A stretch of 63,212 nucleotides of DNA from the NCBI GenBank assembly GCA_021768485.1, contig JAIZVZ010000012.1, positions 1 to 63,212 on the forward strand. Direction: 5' to 3'. This document shows, piece after piece, positions 42,501 to 51,980 of this stretch. This stretch comes from Oxalobacteraceae bacterium. Its GTDB lineage: Bacteria > Pseudomonadota > Gammaproteobacteria > Burkholderiales > Burkholderiaceae_D. A program made the translations under genes and the position numbers. Below the pieces are notes generated by a model. It had not been told where the DNA came from. It did no database searches and saw only the letters and a program-made list of their open reading frames with translations. The first letter of the stretch is position 1, and each line of letters starts with the position of its first letter.

Positions 42501-43063
42501 CGCGTATCGTGCAGCCGGTTTTCGGTTTCGCGCCGCCGCTCCTTGTATTTGGAGACGCCGGCCGCCTCTTCGAGAAACACGCGCAATTCTTCGGGCCGCG
42601 ACTCGATGATGCGGGCAATCATGCCCTGGCCGATGATGGCATAGGCACGCGGTCCGAGCCCGGTGCCGAGGAAAATATCCTGGATGTCGCGCCGGCGCAC
42701 CGACTGCCCGTTGATGTAATAAGTCGAGGTGCCGTCGCGCGTGAGCGTGCGGCGCACCGCAATTTCGCCATACTGGCTCCACTGGCCGGCCGCCTTGCCG
42801 TCGTGATTGTCGAACACCAGCTCGACCGAGGCGCGCCCGGCCGGCTTGCGGTTGGTCGAGCCGTTGAAAATGACGTCCTGCATCGACTCGCCGCGCAATT
42901 CCGACGCTTTCGACTCGCCCAGGACCCAGCGCACCGCATCGATGATATTCGACTTGCCGCAACCGTTTGGGCCGACCACGCCGACCATCTGACCCGGCAC
43001 CTGGAAATTGGTGGGATCGACAAAGGACTTAAATCCGGATAATTTAATCGAAGTTAGACGCAC
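39533..43063 (-). CDS. smc: Chromosome segregation protein SMC
   Basis: A 1176-residue condensin ATPase. The Walker A motif is GPNGCGKS at 31-38. A coiled coil (about 170-500) is followed by a hinge (about 510-670, LDSLPRLWQKLQIEAGWEAA), a second coiled coil, then the ABC signature LSGGEKALTATAL at about 1077 and Walker B FCLLDEVDAPLDDSN. The start is GTG at 43063. The 243-bp gap to zipA has no gene but contains a 12-bp tandem duplication (CCTCGAGTTCGG/CCTCGAGTTCAG at about 39479-39504). Confidence 0.97.
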   Translation of the reverse strand: MRLTSIKLSGFKSFVDPTNFQVPGQMVGVVGPNGCGKSNIIDAVRWVLGESKASELRGESMQDVIFNGSTNRKPAGRASVELVFDNHDGKAAGQWSQYGEIAVRRTLTRDGTSTYYINGQSVRRRDIQDIFLGTGLGPRAYAIIGQGMIARIIESRPEELRVFLEEAAGVSKYKERRRETENRLHDTRENLTRVEDILRELNANLEKLEAQAEVANKFRSLQGDQEEKQKLLWLLRKNEAQAEQAKFFAEIERGQLELEEQTARLRHIELDLEQRRQSHYAIGDALHTAQGHLYQTNAEIGSLEAQIKFVIESRSRLQTQLLALTAQRDQWQHQGQQHQDDLAEAELQLEELAARVEQSQQSCERNSERLPALELAWRETQHATQEARAKISLVQQQIELESAQQRNAAAILNGLSVRRERLAQEKSGLSLPDSGHLSNLTLQLEEKQAALEEATYQLEAAQEQQPLQEEERRQAQQQVNEESAANTRLEARLSALRQLQERVQSQGKVQPWLQKHGLDSLPRLWQKLQIEAGWEAALEAVLGERMSALEVSNIDWAKAFFNDAPPARLALFAPAAASAAPEAGAAGLRAPLTPLLSLMKLNDPNLRALLQDWLHGVYAAADPADAFQQRASLPPGAYFVCQAGHVIGHDTVRFYAPDAEQDGMLARQNEIDNLGKQVRAQQMLADEARQRAVRAEAALAATGRQLQDLRQRVGGLTQSIHALQMEVVKLTEVQERYQQRSTQIASDLAEIAEQESEQQQARLESEQKFEEKDLELAQLQGDYEDLQTAYLEKEQQLAEARNVLRDLERAAQDAQYLEKAQHSKIEQLRRSIATALEQSAQLFASMQQGQLELGELDDQAAQAGLQELLERRTGQEQALSDARHELDQITQQLRLADEARMQAERSLQPQRDKITELQLKEQAARLNVEQFAQQLQEVQADEALLAEKLLPDMRPSYLQGEVTRLTNAIAGLGAVNLAALDELAQASERKSFLDAQNADLSEAIATLEDAIARIDKETRQLLQDTFDQVNHHFSLLFPILFGGGQAKLIMTGDEILDSGVQVMAQPPGKKNATIHLLSGGEKALTATALVFSMFQLNPAPFCLLDEVDAPLDDSNTERFCKMVKQMSDQTQFLFISHNKIAMEMANQLIGVTMQEQGVSRIVAVDMEAAVGMVEAA

Positions 43064-43417
43064 GTTATCTGTATTTGCTCACAGTTACTCAACATTAAAC
43101 ACACGACGCCAGACTCGGGCACGGTGCCGCGACCGCCGCGGCGCGCTCCAGCATGACGAGAGACCGTCTATCATAACATTTGATCTTGGCCCCGCATGCA
43201 GAATCGCGCGATTTTCGCCCGTGCGCAGGCGCGCTCGCGGCAAACGCCGCCGTCGCCGTGAAATGCTGTGTGCTTGCGCGCGCGGGCAGTATAATGACGA
43301 AAATTGCCATGCGTTGATCAGGCATGCCGGGCCCATGTCCGGCTGCGGCCGGCATGTCGCCGCTCCGGCCGTAGCGCTGTCGACGCAATTTATTATTTAT
43401 GACTGGGTGTTTATTAC
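43064..43417. promoter_or_regulatory. Divergent promoter region between smc and dapC
   Basis: A 354-bp gap without a gene. A perfect TATAAT on the plus strand at 43290-43295 is the best candidate -10 for dapC, but no good -35 precedes it; the sequence just upstream is an alternating GC run (TTGCGCGCGCGGGC). An smc promoter was not identified. Confidence 0.35.
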
Positions 43418-44665
43418 GTGAATCCGCTCCTCGACCTGTTGCAGCCCTACCCTTTTGAAAAATTGCGCGCGCTGTTTGCCGACGTCACGCCCGAGCCGCA
43501 ATTCAGCCCCATCAGCCTGGGGCTCGGCGAACCCAAGCATGCGACGCCACAATTCATCCGCCAGGCGCTGGCCGACCATCTCGACGGCCTGGCCTCGTAT
43601 CCGAGCACCATCGGCAGCGAAGCGCTGCGCAACGCCATCGGCCAGTGGATCGCCCGCCGCTACAAGCTGCCGGCGCCCGACAGCGCCACCCAGATCCTGC
43701 CGGTATGCGGTTCGCGCGAGGCCTTGTTCTCGTTTGCCCAGGCCGTGATCGCACCGCATGGCGCGCAGTCGCCGTCACAGCAGCCCGATCTGCAACCGCT
43801 GGTGATGTGCCCGAATCCGTTTTACCAGATCTATGAAGGGGCGGCGCTGCTGGCCGGCGCGGCGCCGTATTTCGTCAATTCCGACCCGGCCCGCAACTTC
43901 GCCCCCGATTACAGCCGCGTGCCCGACGACGTCTGGGCCCGCGTGCAACTGCTCTACGTTTGCTCGCCCGGCAACCCGACCGGTTCGGTACTCTCGCTGG
44001 CCGAATGGGACACGCTGTTCGGGCTGGCCGACCGTCACGATTTCGTGATTGCCGCCGACGAGTGTTATTCGGAGATTTATTTCAACGACAACCCGCCGCT
44101 GAGCGCGCTGCAGGCGGCGCAACTGCTGGGCCGTCCCGATTACGCGCGCCTGATGATTTTTTCGAGCCTGTCGAAACGCTCCAACGTGCCAGGCATGCGC
44201 TCGGGCTTTGTCGCCGGCGATGCGGCGCTGATCAAGAAATTCCTGCTCTACCGCACCTATCACGGCAGCGCCATGAGCCCGACCATCCAGGCCGCCTCAA
44301 TTGCTGCGTGGAACGACGAAGCCCACGTCGTCGAAAACCGCGCCATGTATGCCGAGAAGTTCCGTCTGGTCACGCCGATGCTGCAGGAAGTGATGAAGGT
44401 GGAATTGCCCGACGCCGGTTTTTATCTGTGGGCCGACATCTCGGCCTCGGGCCTGTCCGATACCGAATTCGCAAAACGGCTGTATGCCGGATACAATGTC
44501 ACCGTATTGCCAGGAAGCTACATCGCGCGCGACGCCGTCGGCGGCAATCCGGGCCGTAACCGCATCCGCATGGCACTCGTAGCCGAACCGGCCGAATGCC
44601 TCGATGCGGCGCGGCGCATCGTCGCCTTCACGACCATCATGGCCTGCCGTTGCAACGAATTCTGA
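43418..44665 (+). CDS. dapC: Succinyldiaminopimelate transaminase
   Basis: A PLP aminotransferase of the lysine/diaminopimelate pathway (succinylase branch). The protein is 415 residues, class I/II fold: ISLGLGEPKHATPQFIR, CSPGNPTGSVLSLAEW, ADECYSEIYF, and the PLP Lys253 in SSLSKRSNVPGMRSGFVAG. The start is GTG at 43418 (MNPLLDLLQPYPFEKL). With dapD and dapE downstream it supplies meso-DAP for peptidoglycan and lysine. Confidence 0.95.
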   Translation: MNPLLDLLQPYPFEKLRALFADVTPEPQFSPISLGLGEPKHATPQFIRQALADHLDGLASYPSTIGSEALRNAIGQWIARRYKLPAPDSATQILPVCGSREALFSFAQAVIAPHGAQSPSQQPDLQPLVMCPNPFYQIYEGAALLAGAAPYFVNSDPARNFAPDYSRVPDDVWARVQLLYVCSPGNPTGSVLSLAEWDTLFGLADRHDFVIAADECYSEIYFNDNPPLSALQAAQLLGRPDYARLMIFSSLSKRSNVPGMRSGFVAGDAALIKKFLLYRTYHGSAMSPTIQAASIAAWNDEAHVVENRAMYAEKFRLVTPMLQEVMKVELPDAGFYLWADISASGLSDTEFAKRLYAGYNVTVLPGSYIARDAVGGNPGRNRIRMALVAEPAECLDAARRIVAFTTIMACRCNEF

Positions 44666-44714
44666 TTAAACTGCTTATTTCCCATACCATTTTCCGACTC
44701 TATTCAAGGACGCC

Positions 44715-45557
44715 ATGAGCCAACAACTTCAACAAATCATCGACCAGGCATGGGAAGACCGCGCCGCCATCAATGCCGCCAATGCCAGCGCCGCCTTGCG
44801 CGCAGCGGTAGCGGAAGTCATTGCCGGCCTCGACAGCGGCAAACTGCGCGTGGCCGACAAGGACAGCGGCAGCTGGGTCGTCCACCAATGGATCAAGAAG
44901 GCGGTCCTGCTGTCGTTCCGCATCGAAGACAATGCCGTCATGACGGTGGCTAACGCCGGCGGCGGCAATGTCATGCAGTACTACGACAAAGTGCCGAGCA
45001 AGTTCGCCGACTACACGGCCGACGACTTCGCCCGCGGCGGCTTTCGGGTCGTGCCGCCGGCCATCGCCCGGCGCGGCAGCTTCATCGGCAAGAATGTGGT
45101 CATGATGCCGTCCTTCGTCAATATCGGCGCCTACGTCGATGAAGGCGCCATGGTCGACGGCTGGGCCACCGTCGGCTCGTGCGCCCAGATCGGCAAGAAC
45201 GTCCATCTGTCGGGCGGGGTCGGGATCGGCGGCGTGCTCGAACCGATGCAGGCCAATCCGACCATCATCGAAGACAATTGCTTCATCGGCGCCCGCTCGG
45301 AAATCGTCGAAGGCGTGATCGTCGAAGAAAATTCGGTCATTTCGATGGGCGTCTACATCGGCATGTCGACCAAGATCTACGACCGCGCCACCGGCGAGGT
45401 GACATATGGCCGCATTCCTGCCGGCTCGGTGGTCGTCTCCGGCAACCTGCCTTCGGCCGACGGCAAATACAGCCTGTATTGCGCCGTCATCGTCAAGCGC
45501 GTCGATGCCCAGACCCGCGCCAAAACGGCGATCAACGATTTGCTGCGCGGCGACTGA
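44715..45557 (+). CDS. dapD: Tetrahydrodipicolinate N-succinyltransferase
   Basis: Adds succinyl to tetrahydrodipicolinate, the step before DapC. The protein is 280 residues: an N-terminal helical domain ([16 protein letters not shown]), then a left-handed beta-helix ([40 protein letters not shown]) and the typical [19 protein letters not shown]. It is 49 bp after dapC. Confidence 0.97.
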   Translation: MSQQLQQIIDQAWEDRAAINAANASAALRAAVAEVIAGLDSGKLRVADKDSGSWVVHQWIKKAVLLSFRIEDNAVMTVANAGGGNVMQYYDKVPSKFADYTADDFARGGFRVVPPAIARRGSFIGKNVVMMPSFVNIGAYVDEGAMVDGWATVGSCAQIGKNVHLSGGVGIGGVLEPMQANPTIIEDNCFIGARSEIVEGVIVEENSVISMGVYIGMSTKIYDRATGEVTYGRIPAGSVVVSGNLPSADGKYSLYCAVIVKRVDAQTRAKTAINDLLRGD

Positions 45558-45590
45558 TCTTTTTACCGAGCATTCACCCGGGAGGCGAGC

Positions 45591-46718
45591 ATGGCGATGG
45601 ACCGCTTATTTTTGCTGATGAAGGAAAAACAGGCTTCGGACATGTTTTTCGCGGTCAATTCGCCGGTTCATCTGAAAATCAATGGCAATCTGATCCCGAT
45701 TAATCAGCAAAAGCTCGACAGCGACAACATCCGTTCGCTGCTGTCGGAAATCGTCTCCGAAAAAGACTGGCAGACGCTGGAACGCGACAACGAACTCAAT
45801 ATCGGCATCCCGGTCGCCGATATCGGCCGTTTCCGGCTGTCGGCGTTTCGCCAGCGCGGCAGCATTTCGGCCGTGTTCCGCTTCGTGCCGAGCGAGATCC
45901 CGGCGCTGGCCGAGCTCGGCCTGCCTGCGGTGCTGAGCGAACTGATCATGGAAAAACGCGGCCTGATCCTGCTGGTCGGCGCCACCGGCTCGGGCAAGTC
46001 GACCACCATCGCCGCCATGCTCGACCATCGCAACGAACTGCGCCCTAGCCACATCCTGACGCTCGAAGATCCGATCGAATATCTGTTCAAGAACAAGAAG
46101 GCCATCATCAATCAGCGCGAAATCGGCGCCGATACCACCGATGTCGGCACCGCGCTGCGCAATTCGATGCGCCAGGCGCCGGATTGCCTGCTGATCGGCG
46201 AAATCCGCGACCGCGAGGCAATGTCGGCGGCCCTCGCTTACGCCCAGTCCGGCCATCTGGTACTGGCCACGCTACATGCCAACAACAGCTATAACGCGCT
46301 GACCCGCATCATCAATTTTTTCCCGCTCGAAAACCGCGCCGCCTTGCTGCAAGACCTGTCCTCGACCGTCAGGACCATCGTCTCGCAAAGACTAGTGCGC
46401 TCGAAGGACGGTGGCACCCGCACCGCCGCCGTTGAAGTGATGGTCAATACCCGGCATATCGCCGATCTGATCGAAAAAGGCGAGATCGACGAGATCAAGG
46501 AGGCCATGGAAAAAAGCCTGTCGCCGGGATCGCAATCGTTCGAACAGGCCTTGCTGCAGCTGCTGCAGGAAGACCTGATCACGCAGGAGGAAGCGCTGGC
46601 CAACGCCGATTCGTCGAGCAATCTGCTGTGGCTGATAAATAGCGGCGTCAAGGCTGGCGCGAAAGCCGACCCCAAGCCCGGCGACGACAGCTTCAATGCC
46701 TTCACGCTCAAGGTATAG
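45591..46718 (+). CDS. pilU: PilT/PilU-family twitching motility ATPase
   Basis: A 375-residue hexameric ATPase of the type IV pilus retraction family. Walker A is GATGSGKST at 130-138. The Asp box is LTLEDPIEYLF, Walker B DCLLIGEIRDREAM, and the His box HLVLATLHANNSYNA. The N-terminal PAS-like domain (ASDMFFAVNSPVHLKINGN) and the extended C-terminus past 340 favour PilU over PilT. No pilus gene is nearby; it lies between dapD and dapE. Confidence 0.85.
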   Translation: MAMDRLFLLMKEKQASDMFFAVNSPVHLKINGNLIPINQQKLDSDNIRSLLSEIVSEKDWQTLERDNELNIGIPVADIGRFRLSAFRQRGSISAVFRFVPSEIPALAELGLPAVLSELIMEKRGLILLVGATGSGKSTTIAAMLDHRNELRPSHILTLEDPIEYLFKNKKAIINQREIGADTTDVGTALRNSMRQAPDCLLIGEIRDREAMSAALAYAQSGHLVLATLHANNSYNALTRIINFFPLENRAALLQDLSSTVRTIVSQRLVRSKDGGTRTAAVEVMVNTRHIADLIEKGEIDEIKEAMEKSLSPGSQSFEQALLQLLQEDLITQEEALANADSSSNLLWLINSGVKAGAKADPKPGDDSFNAFTLKV

Positions 46719-46722
46719 CGTT

Positions 46723-47133
46723 ATGCAAGTTACTCTCTACGGCATTCCCAATTGCGACACCGTGCGCAAAGCGCGCGACTGGCTGCGCGAACAGGGCATC
46801 GCCTTCGCCTTCCACGATTTCAAAAAAATGGGGCTGCAGCGCGCCACCGTGCAAGGCTGGCTGCAGCAATTGCCGCGCGACGCGCTGCTCAACCGCAAAG
46901 GAACGACCTGGCGCGGCCTGGACCAGGCGCAAAAGGACGGCACGACCGACGACGCCAGCGCCATCGAGCTGATGCTGGCCTATCCGAGCCTGGTCAAGCG
47001 GCCGGTTCTGGCGATCGAAGAGCCGCACGGCGTGCGCCTTGCCGCCGGTTTTTCCGCCGCCGGCTGGCACGCCATGTTTTCGGACCGCATTGGCGCCCGC
47101 GCGCCCGCCGGCGCAAGTCAGGACCAGCCGTGA
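46723..47133 (+). CDS. Spx/ArsC-family (YffB-like) protein
   Basis: A 136-residue thioredoxin-fold protein of the ArsC/Spx/MgsR family. A single N-terminal Cys11 is in [16 protein letters not shown], with FHDFKKMG and [12 protein letters not shown] later. It lacks a known arsenate-reductase Cys set, so arsenate reduction is unlikely. It overlaps dapE by three bases (GTGA); the same pairing (yffB-dapE) exists in E. coli. Confidence 0.88.
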   Translation: MQVTLYGIPNCDTVRKARDWLREQGIAFAFHDFKKMGLQRATVQGWLQQLPRDALLNRKGTTWRGLDQAQKDGTTDDASAIELMLAYPSLVKRPVLAIEEPHGVRLAAGFSAAGWHAMFSDRIGARAPAGASQDQP

Positions 47134-48257
47134 GCCGCACCCTGGCATTGGCGCGGCAATTGATCGCGCAAGATTCGGTCACGCCCGACGATCGCGGCTG
47201 CCAGAGCATTCTGGCATCGCATCTGACGGCGCTCGGTTTCGACTGCGAACACATGCAGTCGGGCGCGGTCAGCAATCTGTGGGCGCGCAAGGGAACGGCG
47301 GCGCCGCTGATGGTTTTTGCCGGCCATACCGACGTCGTCCCGAGCGGCCCGCACGATCAATGGCAATCGCCGCCGTTCGTGCCGACCGAGCGCGGCGGCA
47401 AGCTGTACGGCCGCGGCGCGGCCGACATGAAAACCTCGCTCGCGGCCATGCTGGAAGCGACCAGCCAGTTTTGCCGCGCCCACCCCGCGCATCGCGGATC
47501 GATCGCGTTTTTGCTGACCAGCGACGAAGAAGGCCCGGCCACCAACGGCACCGCCGAGGTATGCAAGACCCTGAAACAGCGCGGCGTACAGCTCGACTAC
47601 TGCCTGGTCGGCGAACCGTCCTCGACCACCGTCCTCGGCGACATGATCAAGAACGGCCGGCGCGGCTCGCTCACCGGCCGCCTGACCGTCAATGGCGTGC
47701 AGGGCCATATCGCCTACCCGCATCTGGCCGACAACCCGATTCACGCGGCGCTGCCGGCCATGACGGCGCTGACGCAGGAAATCTGGGACGCCGGCAACGA
47801 GTACTATTCGCCGACTTCGCTGCAGATTTCGAATATCAACGGCGGCACCGGTGCCGGCAACGTCATTCCCGGGCAGATGACGCTCGACTTCAACTTCCGC
47901 TTTTCCAGTGCCAGCACGGTCGAATCGCTGCAGCAGCGCGTGCATGCGCTGCTCGACCGCCACGGCCTCGATTACCAGTTGCGCTGGACAGTCGGCGGCC
48001 AGCCCTTCCTGACCCCGCGCGGCGTGCTGTCGGACGCCGTGTGCGACGCCATTCGCGCCGAAACAGGCCTGAAAGCGGCGCTTTCCACCAGTGGCGGCAC
48101 CTCGGACGGACGTTTTATCGCGCAGATATGCCCGCAAGTGATAGAATTCGGGCCTCCCAGCGCCAGCATTCATAAAATCGATGAACATGTCGAATTGCGC
48201 TTCATCGAGCCGCTGACCAATATCTACCGGCGCACGCTGGAGCTGTTGCTGCTCTGA
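47130..48257 (+). CDS. dapE: Succinyl-diaminopimelate desuccinylase
   Basis: An M20-family two-zinc hydrolase that releases LL-DAP. The protein is 375 residues. Metal-binding segments are [31 protein letters not shown] and [13 protein letters not shown], with a final His in [17 protein letters not shown]. The start is GTG at 47130, overlapping the stop of the preceding gene; the frame is open a long way upstream but inside that gene. It completes the succinylase branch with dapC and dapD. Confidence 0.97.
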   Translation: MSRTLALARQLIAQDSVTPDDRGCQSILASHLTALGFDCEHMQSGAVSNLWARKGTAAPLMVFAGHTDVVPSGPHDQWQSPPFVPTERGGKLYGRGAADMKTSLAAMLEATSQFCRAHPAHRGSIAFLLTSDEEGPATNGTAEVCKTLKQRGVQLDYCLVGEPSSTTVLGDMIKNGRRGSLTGRLTVNGVQGHIAYPHLADNPIHAALPAMTALTQEIWDAGNEYYSPTSLQISNINGGTGAGNVIPGQMTLDFNFRFSSASTVESLQQRVHALLDRHGLDYQLRWTVGGQPFLTPRGVLSDAVCDAIRAETGLKAALSTSGGTSDGRFIAQICPQVIEFGPPSASIHKIDEHVELRFIEPLTNIYRRTLELLLL

Positions 48258-48343
48258 CGCGATGGATTGGCGGCACCGGAGCGCCAACGCGGACCCGGTT
48301 GCCACCGCTACTTACCGGCCCTATTTACTTCTGCATGATAGCC

Positions 48344-49234
48344 ATGACCAACTTGCCCACTCTTTCCACCCTGCGCGATCTTTGGCGCTATGCGATCACC
48401 CGTTTCAATACCGAAAAGCTGTTTTTCGGCCACGGCAGCAGCGATGCCCTCGACGAAGCGGCCTACCTGATTTTGCACACGCTCAAGCTGCCGCTCGACA
48501 AGCTCGACCCATTTCTCGATGCCCATCTGCTGCCCGATGAAGTCGATGCCCTGCTGCGCGTGATCGAACGGCGCTGCGTCGAGCGCGTGCCGGCCGCCTA
48601 TATCACCAAGCAGGCCTGGCTAGGCACCTATCCGTTTTATGTCGACCAGCGCGTGATCGTGCCGCGCTCCTTCATTGCCGAACTGATACCGGAACATTTT
48701 TCGCCATGGGTCGCCGATCCCGAAAACGTGTTCGAGATTCTCGAGCTGTGCACCGGTTCCGGCTGCCTGGCGATCATGATGGCCGACGCCTTTCCGAACG
48801 CCCATGTGGACGCCATCGATATTTCGTCCGATGCGCTGGCAGTGGCGGCGCGCAACGTGGCCGACTACGAGCTGGGCGACAAGGTGACGCTGATCGAATC
48901 GGACCTGTACGCCAAGGTGCCGGCTAAAAAATACGATTTGATCATCACCAACCCGCCTTACGTCAACAGCGGCTCGATGACCAAGCTGCCGCCCGAATAC
49001 CTTCACGAGCCGCAACTGGCGCTGGCCGGCGGCGACGATGGCATGGACCTGGTGCGCAAGATCGTGGCCGGCGCCGCCGCGCGCCTGAGCGAAAACGGCA
49101 TCCTGATGGTCGAGATCGGCAACGAGCGCGCCTTCGCCGAAGCCGCCTTCCCCGATCTCGAGCTGACCTGGCTGTCGACCAGTGCCGGCGACGACATGGT
49201 GTTTTTGCTGAGCGCCGGGCAGCTAAACAACTGA
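48344..49234 (+). CDS. prmB: 50S ribosomal protein L3 glutamine methyltransferase
   Basis: SAM-dependent methylase of a Gln in ribosomal protein L3. The protein is 296 residues. SAM motif I is ILELCTGSGCLAIMMA, and the N5-glutamine signature NPPY is at 203-206 (IITNPPYVNSGSM). N-terminal features TRFNTEKLFFGHGSSDALDE separate it from PrmC. Start ATG 48344 is preferred by comparison with E. coli PrmB; ATG 48335 and TTG 48299 are in frame. Confidence 0.93.
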   Translation: MTNLPTLSTLRDLWRYAITRFNTEKLFFGHGSSDALDEAAYLILHTLKLPLDKLDPFLDAHLLPDEVDALLRVIERRCVERVPAAYITKQAWLGTYPFYVDQRVIVPRSFIAELIPEHFSPWVADPENVFEILELCTGSGCLAIMMADAFPNAHVDAIDISSDALAVAARNVADYELGDKVTLIESDLYAKVPAKKYDLIITNPPYVNSGSMTKLPPEYLHEPQLALAGGDDGMDLVRKIVAGAAARLSENGILMVEIGNERAFAEAAFPDLELTWLSTSAGDDMVFLLSAGQLNN

Positions 49235-49366
49235 ACAGCCAAACGACCGAAATAATTTGCAATACAATCACTGTCCGCCGCCTGCTGCGGCGCCGGCCAA
49301 GGCGCTGCGGCCGGCCGCCGGATCGCCCCACACCGGCGCCCGCGCGGCAACAATATAAAGAGCACC

Positions 49367-51352
49367 ATGATACGTTTTATCCAAGTTAGTCTGATGCGCG
49401 GCACCAAGCCGCTTCTCGAAGCGGCCGATTGCACGCTGAACCCCGGCGACAAGATCGGCCTGATCGGCGCCAACGGCAACGGCAAATCGAGCCTGTTCGG
49501 CCTGCTGCGCGGCGAATTGCATGTCGACCAGGGCGAGATCGACTTCCCCTCGAAATGGCGCATGGCTTACGTGGCGCAGGAAACTCCGGCCCTCGATCGC
49601 CCGGCGCTTGAATACGCGATCGACGGCGACGTCACGCTGCGCCGCCTGGAAGCCGAGCTGGCGCGCCTGGAAGCCGAACCGGAATCGGCCGCCAACGGCT
49701 TGCAGATCGGCGAATTGCATGCGGCGCTGGCCGATGCCGACGCCTACACGGTGCAATCGCGCGGCGAGCAATTGCTGCTGGGCCTGGGCTTTTCGCTGGA
49801 GCAGATGCAGCAACCGGTGGCCAGCTTTTCCGGCGGCTGGCGCATGCGCCTGAATCTGGCGCAAGCCCTGATGTGCCCGTCCGACCTGCTGCTGCTCGAT
49901 GAACCGACCAACCATCTCGACCTGGACGCCATCATCTGGCTCGAGGACTGGCTCAAGCGCTATGCCGGCACCCTGATCATCATTTCGCATGACCGCGATT
50001 TCCTCGACGGCGTGGTCAACGTCATCGTGCACATCGACGAGCGCAAGCTCAAGCGCTATACCGGCAATTACTCCTCGTTCGAGCGCCAGCGCGCCGCCCA
50101 GATGATTCTGGCCGCCGGCACGCTGGAAAAGCAGCAGCGCCAGCGCGCCCATCTGGAATCGTTCGTCAACCGCTTCAAGGCCCAGGCCTCGAAAGCGCGC
50201 CAGGCGCAAAGCCGCATGAAGGCGCTGGCCAAGATGGAAGAACTGGCGCCGCTGCGGGCGGCGGCCGAATTCTCGTTCGATTTCCGCGAACCGCTGAGCG
50301 CGCCGAACCCGCTGCTGGTGCTCGAAGACGTCAATGCCGGTTACCGCATGGTCAATCCGCTCGACGACAGCACGAGCGACAAGACGATTGTCTCGGGCAT
50401 CAATTTTTCGCTGCAAATCGGCCAGCGCATCGGTCTGCTGGGCGTCAACGGCGCCGGCAAGTCGACGCTGATCAAGACCATCGCCGGCGAACTGGCGCCC
50501 CTGACCGGCGAATCGACGCTCGGCAAGGGTTTGTCTATCGGTTACTTTGCCCAGCACCAGGTCGAAATGCTGCGCCACGACGAATCGCCTCTATGGCATC
50601 TGGCGAAGATCGCACCGACCGTGCGCGAACAGGAATTGCGCAACTTCCTGGGCGGCTTCAATTTTCCCGGCACCATGGTCACCAGTTCGATCGCGCCATT
50701 TTCCGGCGGCGAAAAGGCGCGCCTGGCGCTGGCGCTGATCGTCTGGCAACGGCCGAACCTGCTCTTGCTCGATGAACCGACCAACCATCTGGACCTCGAA
50801 ACGCGCGAAGCGCTGACCATGGCGCTGGCCCAGTTCGAAGGCACGCTGGTGGTCGTCTCGCATGACCGCCACCTGCTGCGCGCCACCACCGACCAGTTCA
50901 TCATCGTCGCCGACGGCCGCCTGCAGCCCTTCGATGGCGACCTCGACGACTATCGCGACTGGCTGTTCCAGACCAAGCTCGGCAAAGGCACCAATGTGCT
51001 GCCGGCAGCCCACAAGCAAGTCGAGATACCGGTGAGCTCGCCGGTCTCGAACGGGCCGACGGTCGACCGCCGCGACCAGAAGCGGCTCGAAGCCGAACAG
51101 CGGCAAAAGACGGCCGCCCAGAGAAAACCGATCGAAAACAAGATCAAGCGCCTCGAGGAACAGATCGCCAAGCGCAACGAACAAAAAGCGGCGGTCGATG
51201 CGCAACTGGCCGATTCGGCCATGTACGAAGCCGCCAACAAGGCCAAATTGAAGCTGCTGCTGGCCGACCAGAGCTTTTTTACGAAAGACCTGGCCCAGCT
51301 CGAAGCCGACTGGCTCGAACAGCAAGAGCAGCTGGAAAAAATCGGCGCCTGA
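49367..51352 (+). CDS. ABC-F family ATPase (YheS/Uup-like)
   Basis: A 661-residue soluble protein with two ABC domains and no membrane segments. The first domain has GANGNGKSS and FSGGWRMRLNLAQAL; the second has GVNGAGKST and FSGGEKARLALALIVW. LLLLDEPTNHLDL occurs in both. Between them is the charged ABC-F linker (QRQRAHLESFVNRFKAQASK), and the C-terminus is a coiled coil (IENKIKRLEEQIAKRNEQKA). ABC-F proteins act on ribosomes as translation factors. Overall form is closest to YheS. Confidence 0.93.
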   Translation: MIRFIQVSLMRGTKPLLEAADCTLNPGDKIGLIGANGNGKSSLFGLLRGELHVDQGEIDFPSKWRMAYVAQETPALDRPALEYAIDGDVTLRRLEAELARLEAEPESAANGLQIGELHAALADADAYTVQSRGEQLLLGLGFSLEQMQQPVASFSGGWRMRLNLAQALMCPSDLLLLDEPTNHLDLDAIIWLEDWLKRYAGTLIIISHDRDFLDGVVNVIVHIDERKLKRYTGNYSSFERQRAAQMILAAGTLEKQQRQRAHLESFVNRFKAQASKARQAQSRMKALAKMEELAPLRAAAEFSFDFREPLSAPNPLLVLEDVNAGYRMVNPLDDSTSDKTIVSGINFSLQIGQRIGLLGVNGAGKSTLIKTIAGELAPLTGESTLGKGLSIGYFAQHQVEMLRHDESPLWHLAKIAPTVREQELRNFLGGFNFPGTMVTSSIAPFSGGEKARLALALIVWQRPNLLLLDEPTNHLDLETREALTMALAQFEGTLVVVSHDRHLLRATTDQFIIVADGRLQPFDGDLDDYRDWLFQTKLGKGTNVLPAAHKQVEIPVSSPVSNGPTVDRRDQKRLEAEQRQKTAAQRKPIENKIKRLEEQIAKRNEQKAAVDAQLADSAMYEAANKAKLKLLLADQSFFTKDLAQLEADWLEQQEQLEKIGA

Positions 51353-51389
51353 CCCGGGAAACGGATCGGCGCCCTGACTGGAGAGCAGG

Positions 51390-51980
51390 ATGACGATAGC
51401 GAAGATCGCGATGAAGATGACGACGACAGGCAGGCGGCGATTGCTGGCGCCGGGCTGGCTGGCGCTGTCGTCGGCGCTGTGGCTGGCAGCGCCGGCCGCC
51501 AGCGCCCAGATGATGTTGCCGGGTCAGTGGAGCATCAGCAGCACGATTGCCTCAAGCGATGGCGAGCTCGAAAAAACGCTGGCGCAGGCGCGCCAGCAGC
51601 TGGCCTCCATGGCCCCCGAGCAGCGCAGGCAAATCGAAGCCATGCTGGCGCGCTCGGGTGTGACGGTCGGCGGCAGCGGCGCCGCCGTCAACCAGAAAGT
51701 CTGCCTGACGCGCAAAATGGTCGAACAAAACATCGTCCCATTACAGCAAAACGGCGATTGCAAGTCGACCAATTCCAAACTGACCGGCAACAAGATGAAA
51801 CTGTCGTTCAGCTGCACGACGCCGCCCTCGAGCGGCAGCGGCGAGGTGACCTTCATCAGCAACACCTCTTACAGCATGCAGCTGAGCGCAAGCTCGAGCG
51901 CGACCGGCAAGCCGATCCAGATGAATGTCAGCAGCCAGGGCAAGTGGCTGAGCGCGACCTGCAGCGCGGGCAGCCAGTGA
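51390..51980 (+). CDS. DUF3617 family exported protein
   Basis: A 196-residue protein with a long basic n-region, a hydrophobic core (LALSSALWLAAPAASA) and cleavage likely before QMMLPGQWSISSTI. The DUF3617 pattern of an N-terminal PGxW strand and paired cysteines (VCLTRK, GDCKSTN, FSCTTP, ATCSAG) is present. Function is unknown; family members are periplasmic. Its stop overlaps the arfB start. Confidence 0.8.
   Translation: MTIAKIAMKMTTTGRRRLLAPGWLALSSALWLAAPAASAQMMLPGQWSISSTIASSDGELEKTLAQARQQLASMAPEQRRQIEAMLARSGVTVGGSGAAVNQKVCLTRKMVEQNIVPLQQNGDCKSTNSKLTGNKMKLSFSCTTPPSSGSGEVTFISNTSYSMQLSASSSATGKPIQMNVSSQGKWLSATCSAGSQ

Noticed and set aside
39653-43042. A 1129-codon open frame antisense to smc
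   Set aside because: It is fully opposite a complete, motif-verified SMC. GC-rich codon use leaves antisense frames open; the translated sequence is low-complexity Leu/Arg/Gln with no domain.
46723-47133. Arsenate reductase
   Set aside because: Family membership is clear, but the arsenate-reductase residue pattern and an ars operon are missing; the YffB/Spx-like description fits better, including linkage to dapE.
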